In this document: piece after piece, positions 23,416-35,700 of the stretch
How positions within the stretch are numbered: the first letter of the stretch is position 1
Layout of the letters: every line of letters starts with the position of its first letter
Source: Agroathelia rolfsii
Lineage: Eukaryota > Basidiomycota > Agaricomycetes > Amylocorticiales > Amylocorticiaceae
Length of the DNA stretch: 64,000 bases
Direction: 5' to 3'
NCBI GenBank assembly: GCA_018343915.1
Contig: JABRWF010000006.1
Coordinates: 1,984,001 to 2,048,000, forward strand
The notes under the pieces: generated by a model
Seen by the model: only the letters and a program-made list of their open reading frames with translations
Databases searched by the model: none
Told to the model about the DNA's origin: nothing
Position numbers and translations under genes: made by a program

Positions 23416-26400
23416 TCAAGTGCGTTCGTTTCTTCGCGAAGCAGACATGGGAGAGTCACTACGGCCTAACAATCCACCCAGGCCACCCACAACATTAGAT
23501 ACAGCTTGCGTGATCTGGGGTTGCTGTGTCTGTGTATGCTTGACGTAAAACAGGCGTACATTCGTGCCGTTCCAGATTCCCAGTGGTGTCATGCCACGCA
23601 CATAGACTTCACCCCAAATGAGCGAAGTGAGCCAAATGATGGACGCATCCGACCACTAAAAGAGAAAGAAATGAAACTATGTTCTATATTCATTCATTGT
23701 GAGTAAGTCGATCGACTTACAAGGAATCTTCGAGGGTTCAGAGGTGGAACGGGCGGTAGTACATGCTTCAACGAGGCGGAAGCCAGGAAGTCATTAATTG
23801 CGATTGTCGGAGAGGGTCGGTGACGTAGTTCCTGGACCTTGGGAGAGAGTTCTGTAATGACAAGCATGACAGGATCAAGTGGGAGCCTGATTAAATATTT
23901 GATTAGCATGAATGGAATGATGAAATATGGGAATTTGCCTACCCTCTATGCCACGAAGTTACCTGTAATGAATCAGCTTAGCGACATGTAATATTCAAAT
24001 GGTTCGTGTATACTTACCCATTCCTGCGTGGGTACGAAGCCATTCCGACCAATGCCTGCTGCTGTAAACCGTTGCAGATTTTCTATACTATCAGAAGCAT
24101 CCACCGACATCGACCTCCTGGTAGCCCTCTGCTTGCCGCGTGCCTTCTCAGATATGTAACCACCACTATCCCGATTTTGGGCAGGTGTTCCAGGCGGCGA
24201 CGCAGGAGAATCAGCAGTTCTCTCGTCCGACGAGATATTCACAGAGCTCAGACCCTCCTCAAGCTGGGACAAGTTGGCAGACGCCGCACTTTCGCTTTCC
24301 AGTAAACGCGCCTTCTCTTCGTGCGCTTCCTCCTCACTGTGAGCATCGCTTTTCGCCTTTCCTTTATCGGCAGCATTTTTCTTGGCCTGCTCTTCCCTGG
24401 CCATCTGAACCCGTCGGATCTCGCGCAAGCCTCTTGATAGCGTAAAAGTCCCGAGGTCCTCAAAGGACTTGTGCGAGGTTAGGACTGCGTAGATGAGATG
24501 TGGATTTTCTTGCAGGTGATGCAATATGACAGAGTTGAAAATTTCCAGCCTGGACAATGCGCAGTAAGTACTGATATTGTCCTCTTGCAGCATGAAAACA
24601 TTACACGTACATGAAGAAGAGGAGACGAGGGTTGCCTTCGTCGGAAAGAAGGAAAAGAGGATTGGAAAATGACGTGAACATCTGCAAGAGGCGTGTGGAT
24701 GCATTTATGGACAAATTTGTGAAGTACGGTGCACAGTTAGATAGAGCAATAATTAGTGCTGGATACAAGGAGTTAAGATTTCCCTGGGTCGTGGCAACCA
24801 TGGAGTAGATTGCCTGAAGAGTTGTTATTGAACTCAGACTCAAAATAGAAAGACTAGAAGACAAGTGGAGGCGACTAACATTTATCATGAAATCAGCACT
24901 GGTTCCGCCTGTATGCCACTTGGAGGGCACAGTTGCTTTGACAGGTGACGATAATTTCATACCAAACGAAGGTTCCGCGGATAGTGTTTGGATTATATAT
25001 GACAGAGCACGGCACACGCCATGCTGATCTATAAAGTCTTCGTCAATGATTGTCGACGATCAAGTTAGAACAACCAAATTTACGAGGTTTATCTTTGATT
25101 TCGAGTCCATAGCACAAGAGATATGTAACTATATCCATGGCCTTATCTGAGTCCAGCAAATATAATCGAAATTTCTGTAGGTATATTCATAAGTAAGGCT
25201 GAATATTACGGTCTGCAGTCCCTACCTTGTTCAACTCGATCATCTTCCAGAGTAAAATGACTAAACAGCATTTTAGTGAGACGAAAGCAGTCAGAGTAAG
25301 ATGAGCCAATAACCTGTGTCAACGACGTAGGGTATGGATCTTCGAGCTCCGGGGAGCAAGTTATTCATAGACGTCATTTGTTCCTCCAGGATTCCGACTA
25401 TCCCGTTGATCAGGAAGGTAAAATCTTGAGTTCTATGCTATCATTACATATCTTAATGTGCCATCAAACCGCCTGGAGAACGAATACAAGCTTACAAGTT
25501 TTGCAAGGAAATATCTAAAGGCATTCGTCTTCGCGGTAGGCGCCGAAGTCTGTGAGTCGTCAGAACCAGTGACCTTGTCCCTCGCTGTGCCACTCTGGAA
25601 GTCGAGCAGGACACAAAGCAGCTGTAGACATGTGCCCACTAGAGTAGCGCGAGCATCCTCGCCCTTGAAGACAAGGTGATTGTAGGGCAACTTCCCAGCC
25701 ATGCTTCCTATAGCAGCTATGCCCGATTGAGAATGTGAGTTAAGGGCCGTGTTGAGCAATGAGCATAGGACGGTTAGTATATCCCGGCGAGAGGTCTTTT
25801 GTACAAAATGGAGAGTGTAGAAGGAAGGATGCGAGAACAAGGAAGCAGACGAGACGTAGATCTGTCGAGAAAATAGAATAAGGAGCAACCGTAGAACCTC
25901 AGTCTTATTGGAGTCATATTCGCGACCAGGGCCAGCATCTGTTGTCGACCCAATACCCTTTTCCCTAAGTGTTGTTTAACGCATAATCTTCATGAATTCA
26001 ATAAGTGCTTACCAAATAACATATTGTATTTTGTGATGGTCAATTTGTAACGCAGTTGGAATGGTGAAGCCGCAGCAAAACATAAGGTCGATCAAACTGC
26101 TGAACAAGCGCTCGGCAAGCGACGGCAGCTTCTTCACCCCAGCAGCTGGAACCTGCGAAGAGCCAGCCTGAGGGCTCTGGCTGTTCGATGTTGATGCGGG
26201 ACGGCTGCCTTCATTCTCATCCTCGTCTTCATCTTCAATGATAAATTGAGGAGATTCTGGAGTGTCCCTGCTCAGTTCAGGTGGTGCATCGGGCTTCCGC
26301 CATAACAAGTCCAACTCGAGAGTATTAGACTCGGCTTCGACTTCGAATATCACTGGAAATACGCGCTGAAGTACGCGAAGGCAATTGAGCACCTCTTTCG

Positions 26401-26935
26401 TCGTATTTCGATCTGACATCCCTGTTGTGCTTCGTATGAAGGAAGAGGCGTAGGATGTAACTGAAGTGGCCGTCGAAGGGAATGTATGATCACTGATGAG
26501 GTTGAACAGCCTGGATGTTATTACTCGAACCAAAGTAGACACATTTTCGGGGGCCTCTGCCAGCGCTTTTCTGACTAGACACGGTGTGAGGCGTTAATTT
26601 GAAGTAGGGGTAACAAACGACTGACTGTCGTTGGGTGAAATCAAGGAAAAGGCATCGGATGGCGTATCAAACAATGTGACATACTGTTGGAATAGACTTG
26701 TTAATGTGATACTAACCAAGTTGAAAGCATTGGAACACACTTGATCCCAGTAGGAGTCTGTCTCGGAAATGTTCTAAAAAAGATCGCCTCAAAAACCAAG
26801 ATGGTTGCTGCTGCGTCGCCGACGACATACCCGTATTGTTGCTAGTTTAGATATGCCTGACGGCTTACTTCGGAATGCGAGCTTCGCCTCGTCTCCCAAG
26901 AGACCGAATGGCGTAGAAAACTTCTTTGAGAACAT
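23416..26935 (-). CDS. HID1: HID-1 family protein (Ftp105/HID1-like)
   Basis: Multi-exon gene from ATG 26935 to TGA at 23418-23416. It starts MFSKKFSTPFGLLGDEAKLA and is followed by the YWDQV segment typical of HID-1. Later blocks include SLIDLMFCCGFTIPTALQ, a tract around KLPYNHLVFKGEDAR, and ICMT-unrelated helical repeats. The C-terminus has NGFVPTQEWV, LPLDPVMLVITELSPKVQEL, PLGIWNGTNVRLFYVKHTQ. HID-1 proteins are myristoylated or peripheral Golgi proteins needed for dense-core vesicle and trans-Golgi sorting in animals. Fission yeast Ftp105 anchors the deubiquitinase Ubp5 at the Golgi. About ten or more short introns are visible; I did not fix each junction. A Ser/Glu-rich insert with coiled-coil character (REEQAKKNAADKGKAK) precedes the C-terminal part. 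Confidence 0.8.
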
Positions 26936-27383
26936 GGGATCAGGACTCTGCTAGGTGCGTAGGCTGCGAACAATGAAGAGACTTGGTAAATGAGGTCAAA
27001 GGCGCTAATCTATACTGGAACAGTTGATGACAAGAAAGTGAATAGAAAGAGGGGAAGGAATGTCCCAAGTAGATTCCAAAGTCCTATAGAGTGTAGTCGA
27101 TAGTAGCAAGGATTAACCAAGAAGCCAGGCGTCGTTGATTCACTTCAAGTTGCAGTAGTACAACGTCACCCCAGCACTGGCACACTGGCAGAAATGATGA
27201 GTGCAGTGGCTGTTTGATGGCGGCTGCTTCTGAATCCGGAAGCTCGGAAACTCTCCCGGAATGAACTCCGCGTTCGGTCTGATCCTGCATTTAAAGTCAT
27301 TGCATTCCGAGTCTTTGGCAAGTTTTTACACCCAACCTCGATATCTTCACTCCAAATACATATTACTGCTATCTTGCACATAA
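26936..27383. other. Divergent promoter region, HID-1 and RAD51 paralogue
   Basis: 448 bases between two outward-facing start codons, so both promoters must lie here. No TATA box is obvious. Nothing else detected. Confidence 0.5.
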
Positions 27384-28960
27384 ATGGATAAATCAATAGA
27401 ATCCCTGGCATACTTATCAACCACAGTCAAGTCGGCCCTGAAAAAAGGTTAGCAGGCCTTCAAGTCAATCCACGCAAACCGCTCGCGCATTTACGACTCG
27501 CGATCAACCGTAGGTGGCATTGAAACAGCTGCAGATCTACTCGTCTACTCTCCGACTGACATTGCGAAAAGATGTAAAATGCACATATCTGACGTCATGA
27601 ATGCGGTCAACGCTGTGTCCAAGAACCAGGAGCACCATTACTTGCCCCTCGATAGCCTCATTGCTGAAGATGAGATATTCACTACGGGAGACTCGCTTTT
27701 GGATGATATACTAGGTGGAGGCATAAAGACAGGCATGATCTGGGAGGTGGCTGGGGAAAGGTAATATCCTTTCCACATGGCTTTCGCCGGTGAAACGTCC
27801 AATCGTCATCTGAATTGTTTGCCTGCAGCTCGGCCGGGAAATCGCAGTTAGCGATGCAGCTTTCCCTTTGCGTACAGTTGCCCAAGGATATGGGTGGTAT
27901 ATCTGGATCTGTATGCTACATAACTACGTCTTCCAAACTCCCAACCACGCGTCTGATGCAAATGACTGAGACCAACGCACACCTGCCTTCTCATCTTTGC
28001 GGCTTATCAAATATACATACAATGGCCGCTTCCACCATCCCCATGCTGATCCAGGTCCTTTCAGCTGTTTTGCCTGCCTTCGTTGAGGCGAAATCAGTAG
28101 AGCCAGCTGGCGCTCCGGTTAAGCTATTAGTCATAGACGCACTGGCAGAGCTATTCCATCTATTCGACAAAACATCTACACAAACTCTAGTTGAGCGGTC
28201 ACATCATCTAACTGAAATATCATCACACCTCCACGCTCTTGCAGGTAAATATCATTTGGCTATTCTCGTCATCAACGAAGTCGTGGATGTTTTCCAAAAT
28301 AACTCAATGACCTTGAGCGGCCATAACGGCCTTTCATACCGCAACCAGTCCCGCTTCTTCGCACGAGCGGCAAGCGTATTTGGTGAAGACAGTAAAGAGC
28401 CTAGTCTGGGCCTCGTGTGGGCGAATCAGATCAACGGACGGATATTCTTGACACGTACAAGGCGACGACGCTACATTAATCCACCAGATGGCTTGATTAC
28501 AAAGCACCAGAAAACCGCAGATAATACTAGTTCCTCTCGTCCTATTTCCCCGACTGTTATGGATCATGACCAGCCAAAACTCATTCGACGTCTGAGCATT
28601 ATATTCAGCCCAATGTCTATCCCGGCATCGGTGGACTATGTCATCGACATCTCCGGACTACGGACCATACCAGAAGCTGGGGTATACATCCCGAAACCGA
28701 GCGAAGAACCCACAGAACAGTCCCAGAGCGCCGTACCGCCCCATCACTTGCGAGAACAGGAACTCGACCCGTTGGGAGGAGTAAATGTCGAAGACGGAAT
28801 CGTTGTGGATGCAACTGACAGTATTGACGGCCCTGGTGCCGAGCAACATGACGAATGGGACGAATATTGGAAGACAGATGAGATTCCCGGAGATGTATAC
28901 CACAGTATTGATATCGATAGTCTAACTCAAGGTGACCCGCCATTGCTCTCAGTACCATAA
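27384..28960 (+). CDS. RAD51 paralogue (XRCC3/Rad57-like recombination ATPase)
   Basis: Three exons (27384-27447, 27514-27760, 27829-28960), 480 residues. An N-terminal helical region (GIETAADLLVYSPTDIAKRC) resembles the helix-hairpin-helix of RadA/Rad51 proteins. TGDSLLDDILGGGIKTGMIWE leads into Walker A GESSAGKSQLAMQLSL, which is split by intron 2. Walker B is VKLLVIDALAELF, followed by LAILVINEVVDVF and LGLVWANQINGRIFLTR, all in the RecA-fold order. The C-terminal 120 residues are an acidic extension (DEWDEYWKTDEIPGD) not usual in the core family. RAD51 paralogues help load and stabilise Rad51 filaments in homologous recombination. Assignment to XRCC3/Rad57 rather than XRCC2 or RAD51B is by overall look and needs a tree. 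Confidence 0.8.
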
Positions 28961-29056
28961 GTATGTGTAATTTTGTTTTCGTATCTAAAGAAAAAAGCGA
29001 TAGCGATCTTTTATGTATACACTAAATAAACACAATATACTAGTATCTTTATCGAC

Positions 29057-30103
29057 TTACATCTGTATCTCATGAAATTGTCCATGTGATTTCAGTGTAG
29101 GCCATTCAATAACGTACTCTTCGTAGCATATATCTTTTACAGTCTTGGCCTTGGATGCCACCCCATTTCCTTTCTCTTTCTCTGGATGACTATCACAACA
29201 ACGTTGTGGCTGAGGGTCTTGGTCTATTGGTCGCGCTGCAAGAGTTAGTTCAAGAAACGAGACAAGGACTCCTGTCAAGGCTACAAGATTATTTATAAGA
29301 AGGTTCAATGGAGCGATCGTACAGGCTTGACATACAGGTCATGACATTTGTCCATACTACAAACATGAGCATCGATAAAGCAAAAGATATGCCATTGGAA
29401 GTGTTGCTCTCCGGAAAATCCAAATAGGGGCGATTAGAGTCGTCTTCCGCGAAACGAAGAGTACTGCAAGATGCACCAGCTGCAAGCGAGCAAGTTAGTT
29501 GTCTTCATGCGAAAAAAAAAAACTGCTTACTGATTGCGAGAACTGCCAATATTGTCAAGCTCAATATGTTAAATTGCCTCGAAAATGGAGCTTCGTGATA
29601 TGCAAGGCAGAAGATAAAGCTGCGATACATGCCAAAAGATAAGTAAAGAAAAGAACCCCACAAAAACTTGAAGGTACTAGCAATGCGCAGAGGCCACCAA
29701 AGCTGATGCCAGTAGTGCATAAATTTACTAAAATCAACGCAGAAACTGAGAGATATCATGTCGTAAGTATGATCCTCCGGCTTTGAAAACTGAGGACTAG
29801 AAGCGTACCAGTAGCAGACCTGGATTTGAAGAGAATTGTGACCAGCACAATTGTAGCCAAGTTTATAAAAAAGGTAAGCACTGGTAATGATGAAAACGCC
29901 ACCGTCAGTGCCACTTTCCCAAAGTAAGATATGAATATCTTCATATCGTACCGAGCAACGCCCAGCGAGCGAGGGTCAAACGACGCGCTAGAGTAGTAGA
30001 CATAGCCGGAGGAAAATGTTGAATGAGGCAGAGAAACAGATAAAGGAACCAAGGATGAGCGGGCTTTGGTAGCCTCAGGCTGGAGAGAGCATGGCCGCCA
30101 CAT
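29057..30103 (-). CDS. Four-TM membrane protein of unknown function
   Basis: Four exons (30103-29820, 29745-29531, 29479-29336, 29280-29057) join in frame to 288 residues. Hydrophobic segments lie at about residues 60-90 (VALTVAFSSLPVLTFFINLA), 115-135 (KFLWGSFLYLSFGMYRSFIF), 150-168 (NILSLTILAVLAI) and 195-225 (ISFALSMLMFVVWTNVMT). A cytosolic-looking Cys/Lys-rich tail follows. The layout, two pairs of TM helices with a Cys-containing loop, resembles MARVEL-type or tetraspan proteins, but no motif fixes the family. There is no cleavable signal peptide. An alternative start is ATG 29944 just before TM1. It ends 97 bases from the RAD51 paralogue stop, tail to tail. Confidence 0.6.
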
Positions 30104-30671
30104 TCGACTTGACGCCTATATATATGCCTGTAGGGGATGGACAAAGCACCCCGGCCACATGTGCAGAGACAATGAGCACCTGTATTTTGTAATTGTTTCA
30201 AACCGCGCTATTGCCCTCTGAGATTATCGGCCTGGCTGGGACCGGGTGGTTGGGACATAATTGAGGTTTATCTGAGTCAAAGCGGTTTTCTTTGTACCTC
30301 TCCCAAATAGCTTTGGCAGTATACATCAGCCACGCGGCCCTTCCAACACAGCGTATGATTGAATTTTCCATTCAAAACTTTCAAAGCCACGAGGACAGTA
30401 CTGCAGAAACACATTCAATGATGATGATAAGACGTTACTTGCGATCCACAAAACTGCATTCATAAAAAGTATGGTTAAAGTACAAGATATATATATGTTG
30501 TAGAGACGAAATCATGAGAAGCACCAGGTATGATGATCGAGAAAGGACAGTCCGATTTCTGCTAAAGCCTTGCACCGTATACATGACCGATGATCATGAA
30601 CCACGCAAGGCGGTCGGCCACATTGATCGCGAAAGATCGAGGTATATCAAAGGTGTGGTCTATGAACGGAT
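30104..30671. other. Intergenic between ATG8 3' end and four-TM gene promoter
   Basis: 568 bases. On the minus strand it would carry the promoter of the four-TM gene, and near 30672 the ATG8 3' UTR. TATATATATG lies at 30487-30496 and TATATATATG at 30116-30125, the latter about 13-22 bases upstream of the four-TM ATG at 30103. No gene seen. Confidence 0.45.
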
Positions 30672-31312
30672 TCATGCGTCCAACTCGATCCAGCCTTCCG
30701 TCCCGAACGTGTTCTCTCCGGAATAGCTGACATACAGGAAATTATCCTCATCCCTGATAGACAACGTCACAAGATCAGCTCGGGTATAGGAAAAGATAGT
30801 TGCCGTGTGGGACGTACTTGTGCTCCTCGTAGATCGCACTCATGAGAGCGGCCGTTGGTGGCAGCACTTCGTCGACAAAGATGAAGATGGCCTTCTCAGG
30901 AGCAAGCTTGATCCGTTTCCTTATCACGTAGACGAATTGTCCAACTGTGAGATCCTAGAAATGCAAGGCATAATAAGCACACCATCCCCTACTATCTAAC
31001 TCCTGCGTACTAACCGAAGGAACAAGGTACTTCTTCTTGTCGATGGTAGGGATGTCTGTCCGGTCTGCCTTCTCGCAAATGACCTATATTGACACGGCTA
31101 AGCATGCTGCGTAAGCGGTATGCACGACTATGCTAACTTACTGGAATACGATCAGGGTACTTCTGTCTTATGCGCTCTGCTTCAGCCTTGCGCTTCTCTG
31201 TAAAGCTGTGATCAGCATCGAGGTATATTACGCCGAGAACATGGGACAGCAGCTGCTGCGCGCCAGACCATGACTTACCAAAGGGGTGCTCATCCTTGAA
31301 CTTGGAACGCAT
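30672..31312 (-). CDS. ATG8: Autophagy ubiquitin-like protein Atg8
   Basis: Five exons (31312-31279, 31197-31142, 31083-31015, 30954-30818, 30753-30672), 125 residues. Landmarks of the family in order: [99 protein letters not shown]. The terminal exposed glycine for phosphatidylethanolamine conjugation is in TFG. It is followed by a nine-residue tail (TEGWIELDA) that Atg4 would remove. Atg8 is lipidated on phagophore membranes and recruits cargo through AIM motifs. The tail is longer than the one to few residues of many fungal Atg8 proteins. Confidence 0.95.
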
Positions 31313-31748
31313 TGTGAATTATAAGGGCGTGTGTGTATGTGTTCTGGTGATGTGAAAGGTAGGAGGTAGAAAGAGGTGAACGAGATGAGGGCACGAGTGA
31401 GAGTTGTGGATGAGGCCGTTACACGCTAGTTGTGTGTTCAGCGCAAGCACCTGTCCCGATTCAGAAGGAGCCTGCCCGGGGCCGCGTGCTACAACAGGCC
31501 ACCGCAGGCCGGTCGGCGCTCCCCTGCGCGGCCACTGCCATGCGCAGCCATGTGAAGTGGTGGCGGCACTTCAACAGTCATCCAAAAAGATTACATATCC
31601 ATATTTGATTACAACAGTACAAGTAACGAGGGTATCGAGTCACTAATCGGATAAATAAGTACTTCGGTGAGTGGTCTCGGAAATAATTACTGGTTATCTA
31701 TCAACAGGCATCATGGCAATGATTCATATCACCATCATTCTTACTAAA
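31313..31748. other. ATG8 promoter and SPFH gene 3' region
   Basis: 436 bases. A GC-rich island at 31450-31560 (CCCGGGGCCGCG and neighbours) contrasts with its surroundings and lies about 140-250 bases upstream of the ATG8 start. TGTGTGTATGTG at 31330-31341 is in the likely ATG8 5' UTR. No gene seen. Confidence 0.45.
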
Positions 31749-34338
31749 TCACTTGCGAGCGTCCGCACCCATGCTATATGACATACCGAGTGCCATAGCA
31801 TTGCCCATCTGGGAGGCAGCTGCCTCCGATGGGACAAATATGGTCTTGTTCCCATACGCCTGGACACGGGATACCTCGACACGACGCATCTGCATCTCCC
31901 TGGCAAATTGGTCATTGACGGCCGCGTCAGCCTGTGCCCTGATGCGAATAGCTTGTGAGTCAGCCTCTGCTGCCAGGCGCGTGGCTTCTGCCTGAGCTTC
32001 AGCCTCGATTCTGACTCGCTCTGCCTGTGCTTTGGCAGCAGCGATGGTGGCGTAGGCAGCCGCATCTGACTCAGTCTAGAGGTCAGAGAGGTGTCAGTGA
32101 TTGTTTTTAACTCGGGATGAGTATTTCAAGATACGAACATTCTGCGCCTGAGCCTTGATCCGAGCAACGGAAAGCGCACCCTCCATCTGCTTGACTTTGT
32201 TGCTGTTCTCCCGATCTACGTTCTGTTATATCTCTATTGTTAGCATTGTACAGTCTTGTCATGAGAAATAAAACGGTACATACAGCAGCCTCAACTTGAG
32301 CCTGAAGTGCACGGGTGGTAAGCTTGTCCATAGTGGCAGCAACATCGCCTTTGAATTGACGGTCAATGACGGCTATAATAATCTGGTGTGAGTATATGGA
32401 AAAACCTGGATAAGTAGATCTTCCTACCGAGATCCTTGAGTATGATACCATACTCATACGCAGCTTCATGCATTTCGTCCATCGCACGCGTTCGAAGTGC
32501 GTCAAGAAACGCAGTGGAAACATCAGAGCCATCATCCATGTTGTCTGGGCCGATGTTGCGCTGCTTCACCATGGCACTATAGTCGACTAAAAAGACCATA
32601 AGACCATAGGTCAATAAAGGCATGATATTACTTACGATGCGACACAATTTGAGTCAAGATAGATTGCGTTTTATCCCTGGAAGCGAGAATCAGATCGGTC
32701 AAGAATGCTTGGCCGGGATATGGTACAAACCTAAGAGCGTCATAAGGGGTGTCGTATCCATGTTGAGTAAGCTGAGTATAGAATTAGTCTTATAACAATA
32801 TGGGTTAAATGAATAGAGAGAGGGGCACTGCATACCTTGAGCGGCTCTTCAAGTCGCCATTGCAAATAGATCGTCAATTTGACGGGGACTTGATCGCGAG
32901 TATACCTTGTTAATTGGTTAGCAATCGTTATCAACATGCTTAGTTGGAAAGATCTTACATGTCCTTAGTTGCCATCTCCACCTGGTTTTCACCATAAGTG
33001 AACATAGCACGTACTGTGATAATTCATCTCAGTAACTATCTCCAGACTCTAACTATATTTACTTACGGGTCACATTTGGGTTTGTGATGTAATGCTGCCC
33101 TGCTGGAAGTACTTCAAGGTCATCACCACGCTGCAAGATAGCACAGTTGTTTGCAGGAATGTTCAAACTGAAATTAAATTGGTTAATTGAGTTTCAAAGA
33201 TGGAAACATCAGAAATCCCTCACAATTGGGCCTATGAAAAGTTACTTTAGTTTGATACCTTGTTATGTTAAGATACATAGTACTTACAACAACGAAATCT
33301 TGATGACCATGTGCCGTACGTGACCTCATCCTTACTTCATGTGTCCTATAAAAGAGAAAATTCAGAATCTGGTACTAACAGTGTTTTAGAAGTATCACAG
33401 ACCAGCCGAGAGTTGCTTTTGTGATATGGTCAATCATAGCATTGTCTAAATGTGTCTGGTCGACGATTGCAAGGACTTGATATGCTCCTTGGACGGAGAA
33501 CGTTACTATGCCCGTATCCTTGATGACAAATATGTGGTTCTACTCATGAAATTAGAACCTAAGGCTCAAAATTAAGCGCCAGTAATATTACCTGAGGATC
33601 AGATATGACCGCCGCTTGATTCTGTGATACTTGAACAATGGTCAAACCCATGAAATCAATTACAGTGTCCGACACTATGAAATCAGACTGTAAGTGTGAT
33701 GCATCTTTCACAGGTCCTGATTAATACATACATCCTTTAGTCCCGTGCCAGGACCTTGCCCACCAGTTCCTGATCAAGATTACAGCGGTTAGTGCACACG
33801 TTCGTCGGTAAGCGGTGAAATATATACCTGAGAGGAAATCCAGGATATCGACCAGGCCTAACGAGGACTTTTGGAAGACCGCCATGATTAATGAGCCCCA
33901 GTGTCCCTGGAACAACTTCCCGTCCTATCCAGTCTGTTGGTTTCTATAGGTCTTATCAGATCAACTGCGTCCGTATGTGCCACTAAGACCGACCTTCTTG
34001 GATAAGATGTATTTCTGACCAGCCTATAAAACGTTTTATTAAATGTGATATTCTTCAAAAGACTCAGAGAAGCCTACATTTCTAAGCTGAATATCCAGCT
34101 TTTGCAATGCTGCAACAATACCATCCTTCCCAATAGGGATGAAGAATGGGCGGTCTTCAATACTAGAAGAATCGTGCAAGAACTTGGCCATCCCCGGCTG
34201 CGCCCGGGGAGCAGGTGTATCAGCAATCGCCTCCAAGTGTTTTCCCTTTAGATGGTCACTGTCATTCTGTGGCCCTTTGCCATAGACAGTAGATCCACCA
34301 ATCACAGTGGTGTTGTCATCAGTGCTGGTAGCGTCCAT
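31749..34338 (-). CDS. SPFH/band-7 (stomatin/flotillin-like) protein
   Basis: Starts MDATSTDDNTTVIGGSTVYG at 34338 and ends MGADARK at 31749, with many small exons, one of only 30 bases (AGQKYILSKK). The N-terminal region is disordered, with no signal peptide. Then comes the SPFH core: EVVPGTLGLINHGGLPKVLV, VRPGRYPGFPL, DTVIDFMGLTIVQVSQNQAA, DIYTRDQVPVKLTIYLQWRL and EYGIILKDLAVIDRQFKGDV. It is followed by a long Ala/Glu/Gln coiled coil (AAKAQAERVRIEAEAQAEAT) and a Gly/Met C-terminus. SPFH proteins oligomerise on membranes and shape microdomains. The coiled coil is flotillin- or stomatin-like. I did not fix all junctions, so the exact product length is unknown. Confidence 0.8.
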
Positions 34339-35700
34339 GAGTGAAGATGATAATGTGGGGTGTATATAAACAAAGATTGACCTAGTAGACTAGCTTTTAT
34401 ATTAGTACTAGTACGTCACATGAACACCTATCCCCCATACAGCTCTTCATGGGAACCATGGCTGTACGAAAAATGGGCCCCTGATCATGTGTATGTATAA
34501 GATGATGCCGTACGGCAAATCTCCCTCAGGCTTTCATCGTCTCGGCAAGGTTTTCCGGCGTGCCACTCGTGTCATATGAGAAGCACAAAGATCATACTGA
34601 TGAGGTTTCATGCATTCTATAACTGGCAGACCAGATTAAAGACAACGGTGAGCGCTGGGGTTTCTACAGAAGCCAAGAGCGCTCTGAGCACATAGAATGC
34701 TTTTCCCACAAAACTAACATGTACTCGGTAGCTTTTCCAAGTTATGTTATTTGCATTGCCACTGTCAGTGGCAGTTCACAGATGTACTAGTACTGCCAGT
34801 GGGGTCATTCGGAAGGATAGTTTTAGGGGACTGGATTACGTAGCTAATTTCGGGAAGACTTGTGTCGCCATGTAGTGTGGGGGAAGCAAAGAAGCCGAGC
34901 CTTAGTAAGCGGCTTGACTAAGGCCGGCCCCTTTCGAGAATAGCTATACTATATTACCTCGACACCCCCTGAAGCTGGATGTGGTGTGTGATAGGGAGCT
35001 GAGTGGGAGAAACAAAGCTGTTGGTGTGCTATTAGAGAGCCGTGAGTGAGGGCACCGAGTGAATGCCTCGCAGGCTTGGAATCGTTTGACGGCAACACTG
35101 AAGGCTCAGCAGTATAACCAGATCAAATTGTTTTGTTCAAGTGCGATCAAGCCTCACTGCATCATTGCCACTGATGATTAGAGACTCCAATGACCCAACA
35201 AATTGCAATATTCATGCAAGCAACTTCACCCCCAACTATGTCTGGGTTCAGGTTGATGCCATCACCGAATACACTCAACTGAAGCTACTCTATTGATGAT
35301 CGTCATCACAGCTCATAAATCATACGCTGGATTCTAGACTGAGATCATGCAGACTCCGTCCAAGTGACTATCATGGTAGTTCTTCCTTTCATCAAGCGTT
35401 ATCAGAAGTCCTGCCGCCTTGCCAGTGAACAAAAGCTGAGATTGATCAATGCCCCTAACAACGCAATAATATACCAGCCAAGGCTTATAATACCCTTCAT
35501 TGTTTTTGAAGACGGAGGACTAGGGTTGATCCCTACGACTCGGACCTCTCTGCAAGATACCCCTCCGTGTCTCAACGTTTTCTATTCCTCATATCACACA
35601 CTTGCCGAAGCTGCGCTTCACTTTCATTTCGCATCATTCAAGAGCTGTGCTCTCTGTTTTCGTAATACCTATTTTCCCGGCAACTTCAGACTTACACAGT
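34339..35700. other. Divergent intergenic region, SPFH gene and receptor gene
   Basis: 1.36 kb. CATCACA/TCACTGAT-like steps are scattered, and the region 34780-35060 is purine-rich. A 140-codon open frame at 35364-35786 on the plus strand overlaps the start of the receptor gene and has no domain. The long size suggests regulatory sequence for the receptor. No repeat recognised. Confidence 0.4.

Noticed and set aside
35364..35700. 141-codon open frame before the receptor
   Set aside because: No domain and Cys/Arg-rich random appearance. It overlaps the receptor start in another frame.
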